Positions 8,943 to 16,545 of a stretch of DNA of 64,000 nucleotides are shown piece after piece. The DNA is from DASZIT01 sp963819695 (lineage in GTDB: Bacteria; Actinomycetota; Acidimicrobiia; Acidimicrobiales; RAAP-2). The stretch covers positions 1,674,001-1,738,000 of the forward strand of contig CAWFXD010000001.1 in the NCBI GenBank assembly GCA_963819695.1, written 5' to 3'. Under the pieces are notes generated by a model. It made no database searches. It worked only from the letters and a program-made list of their open reading frames with translations, and was not told the origin of the DNA. Within the stretch, counting starts at the first letter, position 1. Every line of letters starts with the position of its first letter. Made by a program: the position numbers and the translations under genes.

Positions 8943-9356
8943 TCAGCTGAACACGTGGACGACATCGATGATCACCAACGCCAAGACCATGCCACCGACC
9001 GCCGCGTAGATGGCGGAGAACATCCACCGCTGGTGGTGGTTGGCCAACCAGAAGCGCCGGATGCCGAGATAGTCGAAGACCAGAGCCAGCAGACCGACCG
9101 GGATGCCGATGGCGGGTCCCACGCTGCTGGCCAACCCGATGGCGGGCAGCACGATCGGCAGCACGATGTAGCTCAACAGGCAACGCAGGGCCGAGAGGAA
9201 GATGGAGGCGCTGAAGATCCGGTGGGTTTCCGATTCCCGGATGGCCGGCTGTTCGTCGGGTATCCGGAGGAGGTGACGCATGGCCACGTCGGGAGCCGAC
9301 CGCGGCGCCGGCGACAGCCTCGGCGTGGCGATCGCGGTCTGATCCATGAGCAACAT
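8943..9356 (-). CDS. Small integral membrane protein of unknown function
   Basis: About 137 residues. A polar, proline-rich N-terminus of about 45 residues is followed by a hydrophobic segment (ALRCLLSYIVLPIVLPAIGL), a second (IGIPVGLLALVFDYLGI), a short basic stretch (RRFWLANHHQRW) and a final helix (AVGGMVLALVIIDVVHVFS). Three membrane segments are likely. The start could be the ATG at 9356 or 9347; neither has a clear ribosome site. It ends 21 bases before the ATG of the SDR gene on the same strand. I recognise no function. Confidence 0.65.
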   Translation of the reverse strand: MLLMDQTAIATPRLSPAPRSAPDVAMRHLLRIPDEQPAIRESETHRIFSASIFLSALRCLLSYIVLPIVLPAIGLASSVGPAIGIPVGLLALVFDYLGIRRFWLANHHQRWMFSAIYAAVGGMVLALVIIDVVHVFS

Positions 9357-9426
9357 GGTATGCGCTCGAACTCTCCGGTCACCAACCGGGCGACCCCAAT
9401 TCCGGGAATCATCGCGGTAGCCTGCC

Positions 9427-10555
9427 GTGGATGCGAGGATGCCGGTGAAGCGGGCGGGTGCGCGCCGAACCGCCCCCGTCAGCACCGTCGAACCCAGTGG
9501 GACCAAGGCCTGGACGGGCTGGCCCACCGCTCCGGGCTGGCCTCTCCTACCGCTCCGTCTCTTCCTGGGCGTCACCTTCGTCTTCGCCGGTCTCCAGAAG
9601 CTGGCCAATCCAGCCTTCCTCACCGGATCGGGCCCCATCTCCATCCACGCCCAGCTGGCCGGGGCCATGCGCACCAGCCCGATCCACGGGCTATTGGCGG
9701 GATTGATCCACATCGCCACCGCGGTCGGGGTGGTGATCGCCGTCGGGGAGTTGGCCGTCGGGCTGGGCACCCTCTTCGGCCTGTGGTCACGGTTGGCGGC
9801 GGCGGGAGGCATGGCCATCTCCCTCGGGCTGCTGCTCACCGTGAGTTTCCACTCCTCCCCGTATTTCACCGGTTCCGACATCGTGTTCTTCTTCGCCTGG
9901 ACGCCCCTGCTGCTGGCCGGCGCCGGCGGTGCCCCGGCCCTCGACACCTGGTTCCTCAACCGGGACACACCCACCCGCCGGGCATCGGCGGCCTCGGTGT
10001 CCCGTCGGGAGCTGGTCTCCAAAGGCGCGGCCACCGGGTTGGTGGCTGCCGTGGTCGTCCTGGGTGGGGGACTGGCCGCTCTCCTCGGGCGCCTGATCGG
10101 CGGCTCCACCTCATCGTCGACCGCCTCCGCCTTCGGGTCGGGATCCACGGCTCCGACTACGTCGCGCCCCCACCACCGTCCCCGGCCCGACCTCCACCTC
10201 GACCTCGACGTCGACGACCGTGGCTCCGGCAACCTCGATACCGCCGGGCAAGAAGTTGGGAGCGGCCTCGGTGGTCCCGGTCGGGGGTTCAGCCACCTTC
10301 AGCGATCCGGCCACCGGAGATCCCGGGTTGGTCATTCAGGGAACTTCGGGCCACTTCGTGGCGTTCGACGCCGTCTGTCCGCACGCCGGTTGCACGGTTG
10401 CCTACCAACGCGGGGCCAAGGTCATCGCCTGTCCCTGTCACGGATCCGAATTCAACGCCCAGACCGGAGCCGTCGAGACCGGGCCGGCCAGCCAGGACCT
10501 ACGGGTCATCCCCGTGAAACTGGGCACCGACGGGAACCTCTATGTGGACGGTTGA
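9427..10555 (+). CDS. DoxX-Rieske fusion protein with internal Tat-like motif, frameshifted in linker
   Basis: The N-terminal half (residues about 40-190) is a four-helix DoxX membrane domain (LPLRLFLGVTFVFAGLQKLA, then LGTLFGLWSRLAAAGGMAIS). A twin-arginine stretch (SRRELVSKGAATG) leads a fifth hydrophobic helix. A Ser/Thr-rich linker follows, then a Rieske [2Fe-2S] domain with the ligand motifs CPHAGC and CPCHGSEF. The frame changes once inside the linker. Deleting one C from the C5 run at 10167-10171 joins the two halves into a continuous TSTSTSTST-rich linker. The likely role is membrane-bound electron transfer with the Rieske domain exported. The start codon is GTG. Confidence 0.85.
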
Positions 10556-10654
10556 GCCGGTCCGGACCCGGGGAAGGGATCCGGGTTCCCCGCTGCCGGC
10601 CTGGGACCTCGGCTACGATTCAGCCGGATCCCACGCGGATCTCATCCTGAGTAC

Positions 10655-11839
10655 ATGACCTCCCTCCAGACCGAGCCGACGACCGGACCGAACCCCGAGC
10701 CCGCGACAGAGGCCGCCGATCGGATCGACTGGGTCTCATCCGTCCCGTTCCTCGCCGTGCATGCCGCCCCTTTGGCGGCGTTCTTCGTCACCGTGACGTG
10801 GAAGGACTGGGTCCTCTGCGGCGTGCTGTACGTGGTCCGGATGTTCTGCATCACGGCCGGCTACCACCGGTACTTCTCACACCGCAGCTTCAAGATGAAC
10901 CGGTTCTTTCAGTTCGTGATGGCGTTCGGCGGGACCACTGCGATCCAAAAGGGCCCATTGTGGTGGGCCAGCCATCACCGGGTCCATCATCGCTACACCG
11001 ACCTCGATGACGACGTGCACTCGCCCCGCGATGGATTCTGGTGGAGTCATGTGGGGTGGATCCTGTCCACCAAGTACAAGGGCACCGACCTTTCGAACAT
11101 CAAGGACTTTGCCGCCTTTCCCGAATTGCGCTTGGTGGAGCGGACCCAGTTGATCGGCCCCTGGCTTCTGGCCGTCGGTTGCCTGCTGATCGGCGGCTGG
11201 GGAGGGCTGCTGATCGGCTTCTTCCTCTCGACCGTGCTCTTGTGGCACGGGACATTCCTGGTGAACTCGATGGCCCACCTGGTCGGCCGGCGCCGGTACG
11301 CCACTCCGGACACCAGCCGGAACTCGCTGATCGTGGCCCTGGTCACCGGGGGCGAGGGCTGGCACAACAACCACCACTACCTCCCGGCCTCGGTCCGACA
11401 GGGGTTCCGGTGGTGGGAGATCGACCCCACCTGGTACGTGCTCCGCAGCCTTGCCTTCCTGGGGGTGGTCCGCGACCTCAAGAATCCGCCTGCCCGCCTC
11501 CTCGACCAGGCCAAGGTCCGCGACGGCGCCTTCGACATCGGCATGTTCCGCTCCTACTGGGAGCGGGCGGCCAAGCTGACCGGGGAGAAGATCGCCGACC
11601 TCACCGTCCGGCCGATGCCGTCGGCCGATGTCGCCCCGACGGATTCTCCCTCCGACCCCGAGCCATCCGACCGCGACGATTCGAATGCTGCGCCGGGTGA
11701 CCAGGCCAGCCGACTCAGCGGTCTCATCGCCCGGGCGCTGGAGTCGGCCGACCAGTTGGCCACCTCCACCCGCCGGACGAAGACGAGGGACAAGATCCTG
11801 TCGGATTCCGGGGGTCCCAAAGACTCTCCGTCGGGATGA
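10655..11839 (+). CDS. Acyl-CoA desaturase (delta-9 fatty acid desaturase family)
   Basis: Integral membrane di-iron desaturase, 394 residues. The three histidine boxes are HRYFSHRS near residue 72, HHRVHH near residue 110, and GEGWHNNHHYLP near residue 235, in the arrangement of stearoyl-CoA desaturases. Hydrophobic segments flank the boxes (ALAAFFVTVTW region and LLAVGCLLIGGWGGLLIGFF). The C-terminal 70 residues are acidic, low in complexity and probably disordered. The enzyme introduces a double bond into saturated acyl chains for membrane fluidity. Its stop overlaps the start of the next gene as ATGA. Confidence 0.93.
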   Translation: MTSLQTEPTTGPNPEPATEAADRIDWVSSVPFLAVHAAPLAAFFVTVTWKDWVLCGVLYVVRMFCITAGYHRYFSHRSFKMNRFFQFVMAFGGTTAIQKGPLWWASHHRVHHRYTDLDDDVHSPRDGFWWSHVGWILSTKYKGTDLSNIKDFAAFPELRLVERTQLIGPWLLAVGCLLIGGWGGLLIGFFLSTVLLWHGTFLVNSMAHLVGRRRYATPDTSRNSLIVALVTGGEGWHNNHHYLPASVRQGFRWWEIDPTWYVLRSLAFLGVVRDLKNPPARLLDQAKVRDGAFDIGMFRSYWERAAKLTGEKIADLTVRPMPSADVAPTDSPSDPEPSDRDDSNAAPGDQASRLSGLIARALESADQLATSTRRTKTRDKILSDSGGPKDSPSG

Positions 11840-12651
11840 CCTCGATCGGGTCCACCCGATCAGAGCTGGCGTCGGTGACGGTCCCGGGGTCGGTGTGGAT
11901 CATCGACCTCGACGGGGTGATCTGGATCACCGGAGAACCGATCGGCGACGCGGCCGGCGCGGTGGCCCGGCTCACCCGAGCGGGGATCACCGTGGTCTAC
12001 GCCACCAACAATTCGGCGTTCACCACCCAGACCCTGCTCGACCGGCTGGCCCGGATCGGCATCACCGCCGAGCCCGAGCAACTGGCCACCTCGGCCGACG
12101 CCACTGCTTCGCTGCTCCAACCCGGCGACAGCGTCTTCGTACTCGCCGAAGGGGGAGTTCTCGAATCGTTGTCCAACCGGGGCGTGGAGGTCGGCGGAAG
12201 GGGACCGTTCGACGCCGCGGTGGTCGGGTGGACCCACTCGTTCGATTTCGACAGCCTGTCGGCGGCGGCGACCGCCGCCCGGGACAGCGGGCGACTGATC
12301 GGCACCAATGAAGATCCCACCCACCCCACACCTGCCGGGCTGGTCGCCGGATCCGGGGCCCTGCTGGCCGCGGTGGCCACCGCCTCGGGGATCGCCCCGG
12401 AGATCGCCGGGAAGCCCCACCCGCCGATGGCCGACCTCATCCGGGAGAAGTTCGGTGTCGGAGACGGGGGCCGGCCGGCGCTGGCGGTGGGCGACCAGCC
12501 GGCGACCGACGGACGGCTGGCCGAACGGCTGGGCATCCCCTTCGCCCTGGTTGACTCCGGCGTCACCCGGCCGGGAACCCCCGTCGAGGACGTCGATCTC
12601 GTGGTGAGGACGTCCGACTTCGTCGGTCTGGTCGACGCCGCCCTGACTTGA
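11836..12651 (+). CDS. HAD-IIA family phosphatase (Rv1692-like)
   Basis: A 271-residue haloacid dehalogenase of class IIA (NagD/PGP type). Motif I is IIDLDGVIW (nucleophile Asp, second Asp two residues on), motif II is in YATNNSAF, motif III uses the lysine of GKPHPPMADLI, and motif IV is AVGDQPATDG. The M. tuberculosis gene in the same place, Rv1692 just upstream of tlyA, is a glycerol-3-phosphate phosphatase, so the same reaction is a reasonable inference. It starts at the ATGA overlap with the desaturase gene. Confidence 0.88.
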   Translation: MTSIGSTRSELASVTVPGSVWIIDLDGVIWITGEPIGDAAGAVARLTRAGITVVYATNNSAFTTQTLLDRLARIGITAEPEQLATSADATASLLQPGDSVFVLAEGGVLESLSNRGVEVGGRGPFDAAVVGWTHSFDFDSLSAAATAARDSGRLIGTNEDPTHPTPAGLVAGSGALLAAVATASGIAPEIAGKPHPPMADLIREKFGVGDGGRPALAVGDQPATDGRLAERLGIPFALVDSGVTRPGTPVEDVDLVVRTSDFVGLVDAALT

Positions 12652-12684
12652 CAACGGATCAACGAAAAAAGTACTTGTGAACAG

Positions 12685-12719
12685 GAGTGCTTGCTACTAG
12701 CTAGCACTCTATGTACAAT
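12685..12719 (+). promoter_or_regulatory. Promoter with 11-base inverted repeat upstream of the H1-like protein
   Basis: TTGCTA (12691-12696) and TACAAT (12714-12719) are separated by 17 bases. The -10 ends six bases before the ATG at 12726, so the transcript is probably leaderless. An inverted repeat with arms GAGTGCTTGCT and AGCTAGCACTC (10 of 11 bases paired, three-base centre) spans 12685-12709, covering the -35 and the spacer. It is likely an operator for an unidentified regulator. Confidence 0.6.
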
Positions 12720-12725
12720 ACCGTC

Positions 12726-13157
12726 ATGAGCAAACGAGACGCATACCAACGGTACCTCGATGCAGGCATCGCGTTCACCCAGATGACCCGGTCACGAGCC
12801 GAGGAGCTTGTCCAAGAGCTCGTCAAGAGTGGCGAGGTGCAGCGTAAGGAAGCCCAGGCCAAGGTCGAGGAATTGATCGACCGCAGCCGCAAGAGCAGTG
12901 AGTCGTTGCTCTCCCTGGTGCGGGACGAAGTCGGCAGCCAGCTCCACTCTCTGGGGATCAGCAACATCGAGGATCTGGCCAAGCAGGTCGCCTCCTTGTT
13001 GGCCCGCTCGCCGAAGCCGGCATCGGCTCCGGCCAAGAAGGCCCCGGCCAAGAAGGCCGCCGCCAAGAAGTCGGCGGCGAAGAAGGCTCCGGCCAAGAAG
13101 GCCGCCGCCAAGAAGTCGGCGGCCAGCAAGTCCGCCGGGGACGGGGCCTCCGCCTGA
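12726..13157 (+). CDS. Coiled-coil protein with lysine/alanine-rich histone H1-like tail
   Basis: 143 residues from the ATG at 12726. Residues 1-95 are predicted helical (AYQRYLDAGIAFTQMTRSRA, then AQAKVEELIDRSRKSSESLL), resembling phasin-like or apolipoprotein-like amphipathic helices. Residues about 95-135 are a run of KKAPAKKAAAKKSAA units, a 14-residue repeat present twice, like the tails of mycobacterial HupB and histone H1. Such tails bind DNA or anionic polymer. An upstream in-frame ATG at 12711 falls inside the -10 box and is rejected. A nucleoid or granule-associated role is inferred only. Confidence 0.8.
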   Translation: MSKRDAYQRYLDAGIAFTQMTRSRAEELVQELVKSGEVQRKEAQAKVEELIDRSRKSSESLLSLVRDEVGSQLHSLGISNIEDLAKQVASLLARSPKPASAPAKKAPAKKAAAKKSAAKKAPAKKAAAKKSAASKSAGDGASA

Positions 13158-13192
13158 GCCCAGTTGGGCGAAGGCGCCTCGACCGGGCGCTG

Positions 13193-13996
13193 GTGGACCG
13201 GGGTCTGGCCGATAGCCGCCGGCAGGCCGCCAACCTGATCGACCAGAGACTGGTCCTGGTGTCGGGGGCGGTGGCCGACAAGCCGGCCCGACTGGTGGCG
13301 GCCGGTGAGCCGATCGAACTCCTCGGCCCGGCGCCGCGTTACGTGAGCCGCGGCGGGGAGAAGCTCCGGGCGGCTCTCGACCGGTTTTCCATCGACGTGA
13401 CCGGCGCTCGGGCATTGGACGCGGGTGCGTCGACCGGCGGGTTCACCGACTGCCTGTTGCAGTCGGGCGCCGCCTCGGTCCTGGCGGTGGATGTGGGTCG
13501 GGCCCAGCTCCATGATCGGCTCCGACAGGACGCCCGGGTCACCAACCTCGAACAGCACGACATCCGGGATGTGACGCTGGCGACCGTCGGCGGTGTCCCG
13601 GTGGAGGTGGTCACCGCCGACCTCTCCTTCATCTCGCTGGCCCGGACCATCCCGTCGCTCACCGGGGAGGTGGCCGCCCCCGGGGCCACGGTGGTGGTGC
13701 TGGCCAAACCGCAGTTCGAGGCGGGCCGGGTGGAAGCCTCCCGGGGAAAGGGCGTCATCCGGGACCCGGACATCCACCGCCGAACCCTCGGCGAGGTGGC
13801 AAGCGCGCTCACCGCCTCCGGAGCAGCCATCATGGGGGTCATGCCGTCGCCAATTACCGGACAGGCCGGGAACATCGAGTTCCTCCTCCATGCCGTCGCC
13901 CGCGCCCCGGAGGGTAGCCGGCCCTGGCGGGCCGACATCGAATCGATGTTGGACGCCGCCGTCGCCGAGGCCCACCCACCGGGAGACCCGAAGTGA
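13193..13996 (+). CDS. tlyA: TlyA-family rRNA 2'-O-methyltransferase
   Basis: S4 RNA-binding domain (DSRRQAANLIDQRLVLVSG) followed by an FtsJ-like Rossmann methyltransferase (YVSRGGEKLRAALDRF, ALDAGASTGGFTDCLL as SAM motif I). TlyA methylates ribose 2'-OH positions in 16S and 23S rRNA and sets capreomycin sensitivity in mycobacteria. The first usable start is the GTG at 13193. However, an in-frame upstream stretch (RRRLDRAL, from about 13169) is clearly the beginning of the S4 domain and has no ATG, GTG or TTG before it. The true start may use a rare codon or be hidden by an indel. The end overlaps nadK as GTGA. Confidence 0.88.
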   Translation: MDRGLADSRRQAANLIDQRLVLVSGAVADKPARLVAAGEPIELLGPAPRYVSRGGEKLRAALDRFSIDVTGARALDAGASTGGFTDCLLQSGAASVLAVDVGRAQLHDRLRQDARVTNLEQHDIRDVTLATVGGVPVEVVTADLSFISLARTIPSLTGEVAAPGATVVVLAKPQFEAGRVEASRGKGVIRDPDIHRRTLGEVASALTASGAAIMGVMPSPITGQAGNIEFLLHAVARAPEGSRPWRADIESMLDAAVAEAHPPGDPK

Positions 13997-14817
13997 CCCT
14001 GGTGGCGTTCTACGCCCGATCGGATCGCGACGAGGTCGCCGGACTCGAAGCCCGGGCCACCCGATGGCTGGAGGAACGGGGTCACCAGGCCGTCTCCGCC
14101 CAGCGGCCGGACGGCTCGGTGTCGGTCGACGGTGCCGACCTCCTGGTCAGCCTGGGGGGTGACGGCACCCTGCTCCGGGCGGTCGAGTCGGCGTCCACCG
14201 CCGGGGTTCCGGTGCTCGGGGTGAACATCGGGCGTCTCGGGTTCCTCACCCAGGTGGAGCCGGCCGGTCTCGAAGGTGCCCTGGAGGGGTTCCTGGCCGG
14301 CAAACACCGGGTGGAGGAGCGGATGACCCTCCACGTGACCGTCGAGCGGGACGGAGGCCAGGCCGGCCCGGAACGCACCGCACTCAACGAGGCGAGTATC
14401 GAAAAGACGGTCCCCGGCCACACGGTGCGGATCGGCGCCGCCATCGACGGACGACCGTTCGTGACCTATGCCGGCGACGGTCTGCTGGTGGCCACCGCCA
14501 CGGGTTCGACCGCCTACAACCTCTCGGCCCGCGGCCCGATCCTCTCTCCCCAGTTGCGGGCCCTGGTGCTGACCCCGGTTTCGCCCCACATGCTCTTCGA
14601 TCGCCCGATGGTGCTCGATCCTTCCGAGCGGGTCCGGTTGGACATCCTCGAACCACGCTCGGCGGTCCTGGTGGTAGACGGTGCCACCGTGACCACCCTC
14701 GAACCCGGCTCGGCGGTGCACTATCGGGAAGGCGACCAGCCGGCCCGGATGGTCACCTTCGGCCCCAACAACTTCCACGCCATACTCCGGGCCAAGTTCC
14801 ACCTGGCCGATCGCTAG
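13993..14817 (+). CDS. nadK: NAD kinase
   Basis: Phosphorylates NAD to NADP with ATP or polyphosphate. The 274-residue protein has the GGDG motif (LVSLGGDGTLLRAVE near residue 52), GVNIGRLGFLTQ, the NE motif (LNEASIEK) and the glycine-rich YAGDGLLVATATGSTAYNLS, all diagnostic. The start is a GTG overlapping the tlyA stop by four bases. It has the same order as in M. tuberculosis (tlyA-ppnK-recN). Confidence 0.95.
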   Translation: MTLVAFYARSDRDEVAGLEARATRWLEERGHQAVSAQRPDGSVSVDGADLLVSLGGDGTLLRAVESASTAGVPVLGVNIGRLGFLTQVEPAGLEGALEGFLAGKHRVEERMTLHVTVERDGGQAGPERTALNEASIEKTVPGHTVRIGAAIDGRPFVTYAGDGLLVATATGSTAYNLSARGPILSPQLRALVLTPVSPHMLFDRPMVLDPSERVRLDILEPRSAVLVVDGATVTTLEPGSAVHYREGDQPARMVTFGPNNFHAILRAKFHLADR

Positions 14818-14834
14818 GAACCGGATTGCCCAGG

Positions 14835-16470
14835 ATGCTCGAGGAACTGCGGGTCCGGGAACTCGGTGTCATCGACGACGTCACCGTGACCTTCCGTCCG
14901 GGGATGACCGCACTCACCGGGGAGACGGGTGCCGGGAAGACCCTCCTCATCGAAGCCCTCGGCCTCCTGTTGGGAGGGCGGGCGGATCCGACCCTGGTGC
15001 GGGCCGGGTCGACGGACGCCACCGTGGAGGGCCGGTTCGGTCCGGGCACCGGGCCCCAGGAGGTCGGCCGGCTGTTCGACGCGGACGACCCCGACGGCGA
15101 CGAGATCATCCTCAGCCGGACGGTGGTCGCCGGCGGGCGATCCAAGGCCTGGATCAACGGCCGGATGACCCCGGTCAACGCCCTGACCGCCACCGGGTCG
15201 GGCCTGGTCGAACTCCACGGCCAGCAGCAGCACCGGTCGCTGGTGCACACCGCCGCCCAGCGTCGGGCGTTGGACGAGTACGGCGGGATCGACCTTTCGG
15301 ATCTGACCGCGGCGCGGTCGCGGTTGCGGATGCTCGCCGACGAGTCGGCGTCGCTCGGCGGCGAAGTCGGGCAGCGGGCCCGGGAGCGGGACGTCCTCCG
15401 TTACCAGATCGGTGAGATCGAGTCGGCCGGGATCGAGGACGAGGCCGAGGACGGCCGGCTCGAACTCGAAGAGGATCGTCTGGGTGAAGCCGCCGCCCAC
15501 CGGGAAGCCGCAGCCGCGGCCTTGGAGGCCCTGGCCGAGGCGACGGTCGGCAGCGCGTTGGACCGGATGGCCGAAGCCTCGGGCGCCCTGGCCGGCCGCC
15601 CTCCGTTGGCCGCCCTGGAGGCGCGGGTCCGGGGGGCGATGGCCGAGCTTTCGGATCTCGCCTCCGAACTTCGGACGGTGGTCGACACCTGGGAGGACGA
15701 TCCCGAGCGGCTGGCGGAGATCCGGAGCCGACGCCAGCAGCTGCGGGAGTTGCAGCGCAAGTACGGATCCACGCTCGGCGAGGTGGCGGCCTTCGCCGAC
15801 CAGGCCCGACAGCAGCTGGCCGCCATCGAGACCCGGGAAGCGCGGGCTCGTCAGCTCGACGCGGAGATCACCGTGGCCCGTGAGGGATTGGCCGCGGCGG
15901 AGGACCGGGTGGCCGGATTGCGACGGGCGGCGGCTCCGACCCTGGCCGCGGAGATCCAGTCGACGTTGCGCACCCTGGCCATGCCGTCGGCCCGGTTCGA
16001 GGTGGCGGTGGAGGGTGCCGGTCCCGGAGACCAGGTCAGCTTCTTGCTGGGGGCCAACCCCGGCGAACCGCTGCTGCCCCTGACCAAGGTGGCGTCGGGC
16101 GGCGAGCTGGCCCGGACCATGCTGGCCGTCCGGTTGGCCCTCACCGATGCCCCCGGGGTCCTGATCTTCGACGAGGTCGACGCCGGTGTCGGCGGGTCAG
16201 CGGCCACCGCGGTCGGTGCCGCCCTGGCCGCACTGGGCCGCCGGTCCCAGGTGCTGGTGGTCACCCACCTGGCCCAGGTGGCGGCCCAGGCCGACCACCA
16301 GCTGGCGGTGCGGAAGACCGAGCAGGGGGGTCGTACCCTCTCCGAGGTCGCCGAACTCGGCGCCGAGGAACGGGTGGTGGAATTCGAGCCGGATGCTGTC
16401 GGGGAGCCCAGACAGCGAGACGGCCCGGACCCATGCCCGCGAGCTGCTCGATGGCACCGCCGGGAGCTGA
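14835..16470 (+). CDS. recN: DNA repair protein RecN, frameshifted near C-terminus
   Basis: SMC-like ATPase for double-strand break repair, about 544 residues. Walker A is GETGAGKTLLIEAL near residue 30; a long coiled-coil middle follows (about 160-360). The signature SGGELARTML, Walker B VLIFDEVDAGVGG and the D/H-loop VVTHLAQVAAQADH are intact. After EERVVEF the frame is lost. The proper ending SRMLSGSPDSETARTHAREL continues in the +1 frame and stops at 16470. One extra base near 16383-16388 explains this. ATG 14835 is preferred over TTG 14826. Confidence 0.9.
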
Positions 16471-16533
16471 AACACCGGCGGACGCTGACCCCGGTCGGCC
16501 CGGGGGTCCGCGTGGTCGACACCCCGGTTCCGC

Positions 16534-16539
16534 TAAGGT
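16534..16539 (+). promoter_or_regulatory. -10 box of leaderless pyrG
   Basis: TAAGGT lies six bases before the GTG start of pyrG. This is the same TANNNT-N6-RTG arrangement seen at many genes in the window, and it supports the long form of PyrG beginning at 16546. Confidence 0.55.
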
Positions 16540-16545
16540 CTGCGG

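Noticed and set aside
11047..11370. Antisense ORFs inside the desaturase gene
   Set aside because: Typical GC-rich antisense frames without ribosome sites or recognisable domains.
12685..12709. CIRCE (HrcA) operator
   Set aside because: The half-sites resemble CIRCE halves but in the opposite order and with a three-base centre instead of nine.
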